Shown here piece by piece: positions 13,750 through 22,496 of a stretch of 24,875 nucleotides of DNA. The stretch comes from a bacterium. Its GTDB lineage: Bacteria; Bacillota_I; Bacilli_A; RF39; UBA660. The position numbers and the translations under genes were made by a program. The stretch is taken from positions 1 to 24,875 of the forward strand of contig RKAV01000039.1 in assembly GCA_014846175.1 (NCBI GenBank), given 5' to 3'. Numbering within the stretch: position 1 is the first letter of the stretch; every line of letters starts with the position of its first letter. The notes under the pieces are model-generated. The model saw nothing but the letters and a program-made list of their open reading frames with translations. It searched no databases and was not told the origin of the DNA.

Positions 13750-14463
13750 ATGATTAAAGCGGAATTTCATATTCATACTAGATACTCAAAAGATAGTATA
13801 TTAAATAAGTATTTTATATTAATTATGTGCAAAATAAAAGGAATCAAGCTATTAGCAATTACTGATCATAATGAAATAAAAGGAGCTTTAAAATATTCTA
13901 ACTTTTTAAAAAAACATAATATTGATGTTATAATTGGTGAGGAAATAATGACTAATTGTGGAGAAATAATAGGATTATTTCTTACTAAAAGAATAGAACC
14001 AAATTTATCTGTTGAGGAAACTATTAATTTAATAAAAGAACAAGATGGATTAATATATTTACCTCATCCGTATGATGAAAAAAGGTATAAGACAGTATTA
14101 AATAAGAATGAACAATTAAAATTCAAAAATTGTTTTGATTTTGTTGAAATACATAATGGTAGGAATGTAAAAAAAGAATACAGTCTTAATCAAGAAAAAA
14201 GGCAAAAAATGATTGGAGCAACAAGAATTGTTGGAAGTGATGCACATGTTTTTTTTGAATTAGGAAGGAACTATATTTGGATGGAATATAGTGGTAAAGA
14301 TTCCTTTATAAAAGATGTAAAAGCGGGTGAAGTACACAAGGCTGATTGTATTATGTTTGCACATTTTTGTACTAAGATAGCTAGAGTTATAACAATGATA
14401 GAGAAAGGTGATTTAAGTGGAATATATAGAATTATCGTTAGAAGACGTGGAGAAAAAAAGTAA
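13750..14463 (+). CDS. PHP-domain metal-dependent phosphoesterase
   Basis: A 237-residue protein with PHP motifs: FHIHTRYSKDS (H-x-H at residues 7-9), ITDHNEI, a later GEE, LPHPYD, EIHNGRN and GSDAH. It is a different branch from the CpsB phosphatase, closer to small-molecule PHP phosphatases with the HxH...ITDHN pattern. It overlaps the phosphoribosyltransferase by 47 bases in another frame, so the two are probably made in fixed ratio and act in one pathway. A reasonable inference is removal of a phosphate from a product of that enzyme. The SD GAAAGGAG precedes the ATG. Confidence 0.8.
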   Translation: MIKAEFHIHTRYSKDSILNKYFILIMCKIKGIKLLAITDHNEIKGALKYSNFLKKHNIDVIIGEEIMTNCGEIIGLFLTKRIEPNLSVEETINLIKEQDGLIYLPHPYDEKRYKTVLNKNEQLKFKNCFDFVEIHNGRNVKKEYSLNQEKRQKMIGATRIVGSDAHVFFELGRNYIWMEYSGKDSFIKDVKAGEVHKADCIMFAHFCTKIARVITMIEKGDLSGIYRIIVRRRGEKK

Positions 14464-15019
14464 GGAATTATACGAAATGATTATGAAAGACGGATTTGAT
14501 TTTGAACTTGTTATATTTATTGCTAAAGGTTCATTTCCGATTGCTAACAAGTTATCCAAGGAAAGTAATGTGCCGTTGTTGGAAATATCAGCAACTCGAA
14601 AGGGCGGTAAAGTAAAAAAGATACTTAAGCCATTTTTGAAGATTGTTCCTAAAAAGTTACTGATATATTTAAGAAAAAAAGAAATGAAATCAACATATCA
14701 TGAAAAAAACTGTGAAAGAAACATCTCTTTTTCTGCAAGTAAATATAAAAAATATTTGGAGTGTAATAAGATATTATTAATAGATGACTCTATTGATTCT
14801 GGATATTCAATTATTGAGGTAAAAAAAGCTTTAGAAAATTACTTTAATGTAGCTGATATAAGAGTTGCTGTATTCAATACAATGGAAAAGTCGATAATAA
14901 GGCCAGATTTTACCCTGTATGAAGATACAATGATTTGTGGTCCATGGTCAAATGATTCCAAATTTTATAGTACTTTCTTAACCGAGTACAAGAGATGGAA
15001 GGAAGAATATGAAAGATAA
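14417..15019 (+). CDS. Phosphoribosyltransferase-fold protein in polysaccharide locus
   Basis: A 200-residue type I phosphoribosyltransferase. An early loop IAKGSFPIANKL corresponds to the pyrophosphate loop, and ILLIDDSIDSGYSI is the PRPP-binding signature (hydrophobic-hydrophobic-DD-x-x-D-S/T-G). A Trp-containing C-terminal motif reads CGPWSNDSKFY. The insert KILKPFLKIVPKKLLIYLRKK (residues ~70-90, partly listed) is basic and hydrophobic, which might mediate contact with membrane or lipid-linked acceptor. The GTG start at 14417 is supported by AAAGGTGA five bases upstream. Neither purine nor pyrimidine salvage genes are nearby. In this setting PRPP may serve as a ribosyl donor for glycan assembly; that is inference. 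Confidence 0.78.
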   Translation: MEYIELSLEDVEKKSKELYEMIMKDGFDFELVIFIAKGSFPIANKLSKESNVPLLEISATRKGGKVKKILKPFLKIVPKKLLIYLRKKEMKSTYHEKNCERNISFSASKYKKYLECNKILLIDDSIDSGYSIIEVKKALENYFNVADIRVAVFNTMEKSIIRPDFTLYEDTMICGPWSNDSKFYSTFLTEYKRWKEEYER

Positions 15020-15932
15020 GATCAGTATAATTGTTCCAGTTTATAAAGTGGAACAATATTTAAGAAAGTGTGTCGATAGCATAATAAAGCAAACATATTC
15101 AAATCTAGAAATAATATTAATTGATGATGGTTCTCCTGATGATTGTCCTATTATTTGTGATGAATATGCTATGAAAGACAACAGAGTTGTAGTTATTCAT
15201 AAAAAAAATGGTGGTTTGTCAGATGCAAGAAATGTTGGTATTGCAAAAGCAACTGGAAAGTACATAACATTTGTTGACAGCGATGATTATATAGCAAGTG
15301 ATTATATTGAATATTTATATAAATTAATTTTGTCTGCTAACGGAGATGTTTCTATTGTACTACCTCAAATATTTTATGATAATCAAGAACAAGTGGCAAT
15401 TAGTAACAAAAAAGAATCAATTAGAATATATGACTCTAAGAGTGCCTTATTAACTATGTTATATCAAAAAGAATTTGATACATCAGCTTGGGGAAAATTA
15501 TATAGTAAGAAAATTTTTGAAGATGTTGTTTTTCCTGTTGGAAACATATATGAAGACATATCTACGATATACAAGACGTTATTGAAAAGCAAAGTAGTAG
15601 TATATTCCAATCAGAAAAAATACTATTATTTAAAAAGAAATGATAGTATTATGGGAAGGTCGTTTAAAGAAAAAGATATGGATTATATTTATCAAGCAGA
15701 AAGTATGTATAATTCTATTAAAGATATTGATAAAGAAATTGAAGTGGCAGCAAGATGTAGACTTATAAACGCAAATTTTAGTGTTTTAAAAAAAATTTAT
15801 AAATATGATAAGAAAAATAAAAATTTAAAACTAATTATTTCTAATATAAAAAGTATAAGAAAAGGCATTTTATTTAATAAAAAAGTTAGAGTGAAAACAA
15901 GAGTAGCTGTTTTATTTAGTTACTTTATTTAA
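15009..15932 (+). CDS. Family 2 glycosyltransferase
   Basis: A 307-residue GT-A enzyme. The start KISIIVPVYKVEQYLRKCV is followed by IDDGSPDD, NGGLSDARNVG, the metal-binding VDSDDY at ~residue 93, then an acceptor-domain motif WGKLYSKKIF and NIYEDI (the ED pair usual in this family), ending in a short amphipathic tail. It adds one sugar to the lipid-linked repeat unit on the cytoplasmic face. It is a close paralogue of the gene at 16996-17973 in its first ~100 residues. It overlaps the previous gene by 11 bases; SD AAGGAAG lies in that overlap. Confidence 0.93.
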   Translation: MKDKISIIVPVYKVEQYLRKCVDSIIKQTYSNLEIILIDDGSPDDCPIICDEYAMKDNRVVVIHKKNGGLSDARNVGIAKATGKYITFVDSDDYIASDYIEYLYKLILSANGDVSIVLPQIFYDNQEQVAISNKKESIRIYDSKSALLTMLYQKEFDTSAWGKLYSKKIFEDVVFPVGNIYEDISTIYKTLLKSKVVVYSNQKKYYYLKRNDSIMGRSFKEKDMDYIYQAESMYNSIKDIDKEIEVAARCRLINANFSVLKKIYKYDKKNKNLKLIISNIKSIRKGILFNKKVRVKTRVAVLFSYFI

Positions 15933-15944
15933 AAGGGTGATATT

Positions 15945-16991
15945 ATGTTTTATATTATAATAATGATTTTAGCCGTTTTGTTTATATTACCAGTAAAATA
16001 TTCAAAAAGTAAATTTGTTTCAAAGTTATGCTATATTATTTCTTTTATGATTTCATTTTTGCCAGCATCTTTAAGGTATGGTATAGGTACTGATTACTTT
16101 TATACGTATGTTCCTTATTTTAAGTGGATTAACTCCGGGGTAAGAGAATATAGTGAAGTTGGTTTTAATTTTCTAAATAAATTTATTGGATTTTTTACAA
16201 CTGATTATAAATGGCTTTTTTTCATTACTTCTTTTATTATATTATTATTCATTTATAAAGCTATTTGGGACAATTCAGATGATATTTTGCAAAGTGTTTT
16301 ACTAATATATGTTGGACAGTCTTATTTTTACTCCATGAATATGGTTAGACAAGCTATTGCTATTTCTATTATATTGTATAGCTATAAATTTTTAAAAGAC
16401 AAAAAATATATAAAACTGTTAATTTGTATAGTATGTGCTTCTTTATTCCATAGTTCTGCTTTGGTATTAATTCCTATCTTTGCAATAAGTATGTTAAATA
16501 TTTCAACATTAAAAAAAATAATAATTTTTATAATTTTATTTGCACTGCAACCGTTTTTTTATAAAGCATTAATATTATTATTAGGTTATACTAAATATGG
16601 TTGGTATTATACGGAGGGTTTATTTAAAGAAAGCATTTCAATATTGCTAGTTTTACAAAATATAATAATATTATTATTGGATTTTTATTATCAAAAAATA
16701 TATTCAAAAAAAATTACCAAAGAATATAAAATTTTGAGCAATATAAATTTTATTGGTGTCTGTTTAATGATTTTGTCATGTAATATACCCTTAGTTTTTA
16801 GAATTATAAGATATTGTACTATATTTCAAATATTATTAATTCCTAAATTATTAAATTTATCTGACAATGATGTAAATAAAAAGATTTTTGGCAGTTGCTT
16901 ATTTTTATTTCTCACTGTTTGTATGATATATCAAATAATAATTTGTGGAGGAGAAGGAGTTTATCCATACGAATCAATTTTTGGGAGGTGA
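15945..16991 (+). CDS. EpsG/Wzy-type polysaccharide polymerase
   Basis: A 348-residue integral membrane protein with about ten hydrophobic helices. Motif ASLRYGIGTDYFYTYVPYF in the second segment is characteristic of the EpsG family, followed by SMNMVRQAIAISI and SLFHSSALVLIPI. These place it with Wzy-type polymerases, which join lipid-linked repeat units on the outer face. It lies between two glycosyltransferases and upstream of the flippase, as expected for a Wzx/Wzy pathway. SD AAGGGTGAT lies 4 bases before the ATG. Confidence 0.88.
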   Translation: MFYIIIMILAVLFILPVKYSKSKFVSKLCYIISFMISFLPASLRYGIGTDYFYTYVPYFKWINSGVREYSEVGFNFLNKFIGFFTTDYKWLFFITSFIILLFIYKAIWDNSDDILQSVLLIYVGQSYFYSMNMVRQAIAISIILYSYKFLKDKKYIKLLICIVCASLFHSSALVLIPIFAISMLNISTLKKIIIFIILFALQPFFYKALILLLGYTKYGWYYTEGLFKESISILLVLQNIIILLLDFYYQKIYSKKITKEYKILSNINFIGVCLMILSCNIPLVFRIIRYCTIFQILLIPKLLNLSDNDVNKKIFGSCLFLFLTVCMIYQIIICGGEGVYPYESIFGR

Positions 16992-16995
16992 TTAA

Positions 16996-17973
16996 ATGAA
17001 AGGAAAAATATGTTTTTCTATTATAATTCCTGTATATAATGTTGAAAAGTATATAGATAGATGCATTTTATCTGTTCTAAATCAAACATATAAGAATTTA
17101 GATATAATATTGGTTGATGATGGTTCACCAGATAATTGTCCTAATATTTGTAATGAATATGCAAAGAAGGATAATAGAATAAAAGTTATTCATAAAAAAA
17201 ATGGAGGCTTATCTGATGCAAGAAATGTAGGATGCGAGAAAGCTACAGGTGATTATGTATGGTATGTAGATAGCGATGATGAAATAATTCCTACTGCAAT
17301 AGAAGAATTGGTTAATATAGTTGAAAAATATAATTCGGATCTTATTTGCTTTAATTTTAAAGAAATCATTGAAGAAACACAAAAAGAGGCCGATAATGTT
17401 TTTTTTGCGTATACCTCATCTAAAAATGTGGAGGTACTTTCTTATAGTGAAGCTATTGATAATAATATTAATAGAATAAGTATTAGATATGAAGCTACAA
17501 GTAAAGTATATAAAAGAGAAATTGCTAAACAAGTAAAATTCCCTGTGGGAGAATTAGCAGAGGATTTTGCTACATTTTTTAAGTTTCTTAAACTGGCAAA
17601 AAATATAGTATATTATGATAATCAATTGTATATATACTATAAAAGATTAACTAGTATTATGGGGACGAAAACTACTAATTTATATATAAATACCTATAAT
17701 AATGAAATTGCATACTATAAGGAAATACAAAAACTAAATCTAAATAAAAACACTATGAAAAAGGCAGATGATAATTTATTCAAAACATTAATCAAAACAT
17801 ATGTTAAATTATATAAGAGTGAAAATCAAAACATATTAAAAGATATTGAGAATAACTTAACTGATGTAAATTATGAACACTTAAGTACAAAATCAAAAAT
17901 TTTATTTATACTATATAAAATAAATCCTAAACTTGTAGTTTATTTTGTTAGAAAACTATATAGTAATCTTTAA
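16996..17973 (+). CDS. Family 2 glycosyltransferase (second copy)
   Basis: A 325-residue GT-A enzyme beginning FSIIIPVYNVEKYIDRCIL, with VDDGSPDNCP, NGGLSDARNVGCEKATG, VDSDDE, TSKVYKRE and AEDFATFFKF. The N-terminal half closely tracks the gene at 15009-15932, while the C-terminal acceptor-specificity half differs. It is therefore probably a duplicated enzyme adapted to another linkage. It has a full-length SD, GGAGGTGAT, four bases before the ATG, and starts 4 bases after the polymerase stop. Confidence 0.93.
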   Translation: MKGKICFSIIIPVYNVEKYIDRCILSVLNQTYKNLDIILVDDGSPDNCPNICNEYAKKDNRIKVIHKKNGGLSDARNVGCEKATGDYVWYVDSDDEIIPTAIEELVNIVEKYNSDLICFNFKEIIEETQKEADNVFFAYTSSKNVEVLSYSEAIDNNINRISIRYEATSKVYKREIAKQVKFPVGELAEDFATFFKFLKLAKNIVYYDNQLYIYYKRLTSIMGTKTTNLYINTYNNEIAYYKEIQKLNLNKNTMKKADDNLFKTLIKTYVKLYKSENQNILKDIENNLTDVNYEHLSTKSKILFILYKINPKLVVYFVRKLYSNL

Positions 17974-17985
17974 TATATTATTTAT

Positions 17986-18015
17986 TTGATATAAAACTTA
18001 ACAGTTCTGTTATAT
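17986..18015 (+). promoter_or_regulatory. Possible internal promoter with palindrome before licD
   Basis: TTGATA (17986-17991), 18 bases, TTATAT (18010-18015). A 6-bp palindrome TAACAG-TT-CTGTTA (17999-18012) sits in the spacer and over the -10, like a small operator. It lies in the only sizeable gap (132 bases) in this half of the operon. Confidence 0.35.
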
Positions 18016-18105
18016 AAAGTAATAGTACTATCTTTTTGTATCAATATTGTTTTCTATATGATATGTTACTTATGATTATGAAATTGAAAGGGAGGTTAAA
18101 TAGAT

Positions 18106-18909
18106 ATGAAAGAACAACTTTCGTTACACGAAATTCAAAAAGAAGAGCTTAATATATTAAGTAAAACTATAGCTTTTCTTAACAAAAATAATATAAATTA
18201 TTATATATGGGCTGGTTCTCTTTTAGGTGCTGTCAGACATAAAGGATTCATTCCTTGGGATGATGACATAGATATTGCTATGGAAAGAAGTGAATATAAT
18301 AAATTTATTAAGCTAATAAATAATGGAAAAAAAATTGATAAAAACTTTGATGTTATAGGTTTTGAACTTGGTAATGATATATGGCCTTTTGTCAAAGTTA
18401 TCAACAAAGATGTAATTATTGAGGAAAGTGCTGGTGTTGATAATAATCTATGGTTGGATATTTTTCCTTTAGATGGTTCTCCTATCAACAACATTTATTA
18501 TTCAAAACTAAAAATAATTCAAAAAATATTTTTTATTAAGAGAAATGATAATATGAATTTATCAGAAGTTTCTTCATCAAAAATAAAACTATTTTTAAAG
18601 AAATTTATTAGAATATTAATTAGACCTATACCAATAAAGAAAATTGTTGGGTCATATATTAAAGAGTGTTCTAAATATAATTGCTATGATGTTGGATATT
18701 TTGCTAATAATGTTTGGGGAATTTTTGAAAAAGAAAGATATAATGCTTCATCACTAAAACAAAATAAAAAATATAAATTTGAAAGTATTGAAGTAAATAG
18801 CTTAGCTGACAGTGATGGATGGTTGACATTAAGATATGGAGATTACATGTCATTACCACCAGAAGAAAAAAGGCAAACCCATGAATTTAAAGCTTGGAAG
18901 GTTAAATAG
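18106..18909 (+). CDS. LicD family phosphotransferase
   Basis: A 267-residue LicD protein of the nucleotidyltransferase fold. The signature YYIWAGSLLGAVRHKGFIPWDDDIDIAM (residues ~31-58; split here as AGSLLGAVRHKGF and IPWDDDID) holds the catalytic acidic pair, and WLDIFPLDG is also typical. LicD enzymes transfer phosphocholine, or in related members other CDP-activated alcohol phosphates or sugar phosphates, onto glycans. No choline uptake or choline kinase gene is visible here, but a CDP-forming IspD/TarI-type enzyme lies two genes downstream and may supply the donor. SD GGGAGG lies 10 bases before the ATG. Confidence 0.92.
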   Translation: MKEQLSLHEIQKEELNILSKTIAFLNKNNINYYIWAGSLLGAVRHKGFIPWDDDIDIAMERSEYNKFIKLINNGKKIDKNFDVIGFELGNDIWPFVKVINKDVIIEESAGVDNNLWLDIFPLDGSPINNIYYSKLKIIQKIFFIKRNDNMNLSEVSSSKIKLFLKKFIRILIRPIPIKKIVGSYIKECSKYNCYDVGYFANNVWGIFEKERYNASSLKQNKKYKFESIEVNSLADSDGWLTLRYGDYMSLPPEEKRQTHEFKAWKVK

Positions 18910-20409
18910 ATGAAGAATAAGATAACATTGATAAATATGATAAGTACATTGCTACTTCAACTTATAACGATAGTTAGTGGATTTATAATACCAAAAATAA
19001 TACTTAGTTATTTTGGTTCAAATGTTAATGGCTTGGTATCATCGTTAACTCAGTTTTTAAATTATATTGCCCTAGTTGAAGGTGGTATAACTGGTGTAGT
19101 CATGGCCAATTTATATAAACCATTATATAAAAATGATACTAAAAAAATAAGCTCTATAGTCAAGACTACTAATATATTTTATAAAAAAATTGGTTTGATT
19201 TTTATTATATATACTATTGTTTTAGCTACTGTTTATCCCCTTGCTTTTAATACTGATTTTTCCTATGTTTATGTTTTTTCTTTAACCTTAATATTATCAC
19301 TATCGTTGTTAATTCAATATATGTTTTCGTTAACTTTTAGAAATTTACTTAATGCTGATAAAAAAGTTTATATTGTTAGTTTTACGCAATCTGGGATTTT
19401 GATACTCAATATCATTTTTGCTATTATATCTGTAAATTTGTATCCAAGTATTCATTTGCTAAAAATTTTGACAGGTTTGATTTATATTATTCAACCTTTA
19501 ATTTTCAATAATTATGTAAAAAAACATTATACATTAGATAATAATGCCAATCCTGATAATGAATTATTAAAGTCTAGATGGGATGGATTTGCTATAAATG
19601 TTGCTGCTTTTATTCATAATGGTACTGATATAGCAGTTTTGACAATATTTTCAAATTTAGGAGTAGTCTCTGTCTATAGTGTTTATGCCCTTGTGACTAG
19701 TGGTTTAAGACAAATAGTTAATTCATTGACTACTGGTATTAATCCAACAATTGGTCAAGCTTATGCTAAAAATGATATGAAGGAATTAAATCAAAAAATG
19801 GATATATATGAATATATTATATTCACTTTGGTTTTCTTCTTATTTACTGTAGGTGGCTTATTAATAACTCCGTTTGTAATGATATACACTAAAGGAATAA
19901 CAGATGCTAATTATTATGAACCATTATTTGGTGTATTGTTACTCATTGCAGAGGCAGTATATTTATTAAAATTACCTCATCTAAATTTAGCTTATTCTGC
20001 TAATAAATTTAAGGATATTACAAAACCTGCTTTTATCGAAGCTTTTCTTAATATAATTATTTCTGTTATCTTAGTTAGTAAATATGGAATTATTGGTGTA
20101 GCTGTTGGTACACTTGTCTCTATGATTTATCGAATGATATTTCATATTAAATATACAACTAAACTAATTGAAAATCGTAAGCAATGGATTTTTTACAGAA
20201 AGTTATTAATATTTGTCATTGGCACTTTGATTGGATTAGGTATATGTTATTTTATACCACAAGTTAAATATACAATTGCTAGTTGGATTATCCATGCAAT
20301 TATTTATTCAATTGTTTTTGCAATTATTTATTCAATTATAAGTGTATTGTTTTTCAAAAAAGAATTAAAGTTTTTTAAGGGGTATCTATTTAGAAAAAAA
20401 AGGAGATAA
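18910..20409 (+). CDS. Polysaccharide repeat-unit flippase (Wzx/MATE-like)
   Basis: A 499-residue membrane protein with about 14 hydrophobic helices. It starts with the Wzx-like LLLQLITIVSGFIIPKIILSYFGSN, then NGLVSSLTQFLNYIALVEGG (helix 2), and has a conserved central region with NSLTTGINPTIGQAYAK. It moves undecaprenyl-linked repeat units across the membrane for polymerisation. It begins immediately after the licD stop, and its stop overlaps the SD of the cytidylyltransferase gene. Confidence 0.92.
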   Translation: MKNKITLINMISTLLLQLITIVSGFIIPKIILSYFGSNVNGLVSSLTQFLNYIALVEGGITGVVMANLYKPLYKNDTKKISSIVKTTNIFYKKIGLIFIIYTIVLATVYPLAFNTDFSYVYVFSLTLILSLSLLIQYMFSLTFRNLLNADKKVYIVSFTQSGILILNIIFAIISVNLYPSIHLLKILTGLIYIIQPLIFNNYVKKHYTLDNNANPDNELLKSRWDGFAINVAAFIHNGTDIAVLTIFSNLGVVSVYSVYALVTSGLRQIVNSLTTGINPTIGQAYAKNDMKELNQKMDIYEYIIFTLVFFLFTVGGLLITPFVMIYTKGITDANYYEPLFGVLLLIAEAVYLLKLPHLNLAYSANKFKDITKPAFIEAFLNIIISVILVSKYGIIGVAVGTLVSMIYRMIFHIKYTTKLIENRKQWIFYRKLLIFVIGTLIGLGICYFIPQVKYTIASWIIHAIIYSIVFAIIYSIISVLFFKKELKFFKGYLFRKKRR

Positions 20410-20415
20410 GAACAA

Positions 20416-21129
20416 ATGAAAAAAATAGCTATTATTATTGCTGGAGGATCTGGCAAACGAATGAGACAAGATATTCCAAAACAATTTATTAATGTAGGAG
20501 AAAAACCAATTATTGTTTATACACTAGAAGCCTTTCAAAAACATCCAAGTATTGATAACATCATTGTTGTATGTATCGATGGTTGGCATGATATTTTAAG
20601 TGCTTATGCTAAACAATTTAACATTACTAAATTGTGTTCTATTGTAAGTGGAGGAAGTTGTGGTCAGGAATCTATTAAAAATGGATTAGATGAAGCAGCT
20701 AGACTATTTGATAAAGATGATATGGTTTTAATTCATGATGCTATTAGACCAATGGTTTCTAATGATATAATCTCAGACAATATTGCTAAATGTAAGTTAT
20801 ATGGTAATGCTACTGTTGTTACACCTTGTACTACAGTTGTTTTAGAAAAAACAGATGAAACATTTTCTGAAAAGGTTATTAATAGAGATAATTTGTTATT
20901 AACTCAAACACCGCAAGCATTTATTTTGAATGATATTTTATCAGCACATAAAGAAGCTAAAGAAAAAGGTATAACTGATTCTGTTGCTAGCTGTTCCCTA
21001 TATATAGAATTGGGGAGGAAAGTGTTTTATTCAGTAGGTGATGAAACAAATATTAAATTAACTAGACCAGGCGATATTCAAATATTTAAGGCTTTATTAT
21101 CTACACAAAAAAGTGAGTGGATGAAGTAA
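20416..21129 (+). CDS. IspD/TarI-type cytidylyltransferase
   Basis: A 237-residue nucleotidyltransferase. The N-terminal IIAGGSGKRMRQDIPKQF is the CTP-binding loop, with VSGGSCGQESIKNGL, LIHDAIRPMVS, TPQAF and the C-terminal NIKLTRPGDI. This family includes MEP cytidylyltransferase (IspD) and the teichoic acid enzymes TarI/Bcs1, which make CDP-ribitol. The position inside a polysaccharide operon, next to a short-chain epimerase and LicD and away from other MEP-pathway genes, favours an alditol- or sugar-phosphate substrate. SD AGGAG is 10 bases before the ATG. Confidence 0.85.
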   Translation: MKKIAIIIAGGSGKRMRQDIPKQFINVGEKPIIVYTLEAFQKHPSIDNIIVVCIDGWHDILSAYAKQFNITKLCSIVSGGSCGQESIKNGLDEAARLFDKDDMVLIHDAIRPMVSNDIISDNIAKCKLYGNATVVTPCTTVVLEKTDETFSEKVINRDNLLLTQTPQAFILNDILSAHKEAKEKGITDSVASCSLYIELGRKVFYSVGDETNIKLTRPGDIQIFKALLSTQKSEWMK

Positions 21130-21131
21130 TT

Positions 21132-22166
21132 ATGTATAATAACGATTTAAATAAATATCTTAATGTAGATTTCATTGATTGGCAAAAGTTATCTGGAAAA
21201 ACAATATTAATATCTGGTGCAACTGGTTTAGTTGGTAGATACTTAATTGATTTAATTATGTTAGCAAATAAAAAACTTAATATTAATTGTAAGGTTGTAG
21301 GGTTAAGTCACAGTTTAGAAAAAGCTAAAAAGTATTTTAATTATTTTGATAATGACTTATTTGATTATATAGCTCAAGATGTTTCTCTTCCCACAAAATA
21401 TGATGGTGAAATAGATTATATTGTACATTTAGCTAGTAATACATCGCCAGCTCAATATGTGACTTCTCCTATTGCAACAATAAATACTAATGTAATGGGA
21501 AGTAAAAACCTATTAGACTTAGCTGTTGATAAAGAATCTAATAAATTTATATTTGTTTCTTCTTTTGAAGTATATGGAAATGTAGAAAATAAAGAACAAA
21601 TTAGCGAAAATGATTTTGGTGTTATTGATTGTACTAAACTTCGCTCTTGTTATCCAGAAAGTAAAAGGTTATCAGAAAACATGTGTATTGCTTATTCAAA
21701 TGAGAAAGGTATAAATACTTCTATTGTAAGGTTATCACGTGTTTTTGGACCAACTATGAATCCTGATTCTACATTATCATTATCACAATTTATTAATTGC
21801 GGTTTAAATGCTACTGATATTGTCTTAAAAAGTGATGGGAAACAGAATTATTCTTATAATTATGTTGGAGATGCGGCAACTGCTATAATAAAAGTATTAT
21901 TAGAAGGGGAAAAGTGTGAAGCATATAATGTTTCATCAAAAAAATTTGACTGTGAATTAGGTGAGTTTGCTAGATATGTTTCTGATTGGTGTCAGAAAGA
22001 AGTTGTGTATGATTTACCAGATGATGTAGAAAAAAAAGGATTTTCTAATTCTGTGATGACAATATTAGATAGCTCAAAATTAGAAAGTTTAGGTTGGTTT
22101 ACTTTAGAAAATATTGAAAAAAAGATAAATGATACTTTAGATATTCTGAGTGATAAAAAGATATAA
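21132..22166 (+). CDS. NAD-dependent epimerase/dehydratase (extended SDR)
   Basis: A 344-residue extended short-chain dehydrogenase. Rossmann motif GATGLVG lies in TILISGATGLVGRYL, then DYIVHLASNTSP, FVSSFEVYGN, catalytic YPESK (Y-x-x-x-K) and the downstream substrate motif RVFGPTMNPD. It likely modifies a nucleotide-linked sugar. Its tight linkage to the cytidylyltransferase (frames nearly abutting) suggests it works on, or towards, a CDP-linked intermediate, which is inference. I chose ATG 21132. The in-frame GTG at 21117 would overlap the previous gene by 13 bases and has no SD, though the SD for 21132 is also poor. Confidence 0.88.
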   Translation: MYNNDLNKYLNVDFIDWQKLSGKTILISGATGLVGRYLIDLIMLANKKLNINCKVVGLSHSLEKAKKYFNYFDNDLFDYIAQDVSLPTKYDGEIDYIVHLASNTSPAQYVTSPIATINTNVMGSKNLLDLAVDKESNKFIFVSSFEVYGNVENKEQISENDFGVIDCTKLRSCYPESKRLSENMCIAYSNEKGINTSIVRLSRVFGPTMNPDSTLSLSQFINCGLNATDIVLKSDGKQNYSYNYVGDAATAIIKVLLEGEKCEAYNVSSKKFDCELGEFARYVSDWCQKEVVYDLPDDVEKKGFSNSVMTILDSSKLESLGWFTLENIEKKINDTLDILSDKKI

Positions 22167-22246
22167 TGAGACAGTTTAAATATGTAGATGATAGATTTAT
22201 AAAAGAGTTTAATATTATGAAAAATATGCATATGAAAATCTGTTAA
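22166..22246 (+). pseudogene. 26-codon remnant coupled to the epimerase stop
   Basis: The ATG overlaps the epimerase stop (TAATG) and gives MRQFKYVDDRFIKEFNIMKN... before a TAA at 22244-22246. The translational overlap is that of a normal next gene in the operon, but the frame ends after 26 codons. The downstream 120 bases have no continuing frame. I read it as the start of a decayed operon gene, although a genuine micro-protein cannot be excluded. Confidence 0.4.
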
Positions 22247-22496
22247 AGCATATTAGACTGACTATATCTATACTATGTGGTATAACTATATAAGGTAGAG
22301 TAATACTAAATTGACTATGAAACAAAAAAATATCTATGGCTAAATAATTTTTAATAATGTACTTATAAAAAAATGATGGTACTATTATTGATTCTTTACT
22401 GTATTTTTAGAGGAAGAACTAAAGCTAATCTAGATAATGAAGATAATTCTGATATTGATAATATAAAATATTAAATTAAGAGAATTGGGAGTATTT
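22247..22496. other. Spacer between polysaccharide operon and KAP gene
   Basis: Very AT-rich, with scattered stops in all frames and only one short frame (22373-22474). No clear terminator follows the polysaccharide operon, and no convincing promoter for the KAP gene was found. It looks like deletion or decay debris at the edge of the polysaccharide locus. Confidence 0.4.
22373..22474 (+). pseudogene. 33-codon membrane-like fragment
   Basis: The frame MMVLLLILYCIFRGRTKANL followed by an acidic tail rich in Asp/Asn ends at 22474. The hydrophobic start then charged tail resembles the C-terminus of a membrane protein or a tiny membrane peptide. No SD precedes the ATG, which argues for a fragment. 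Confidence 0.3.

Noticed and set aside
22290..22330. Promoter for the KAP gene (TTGACT near 22303)
   Set aside because: No acceptable -10 hexamer occurs 16-18 bases downstream.
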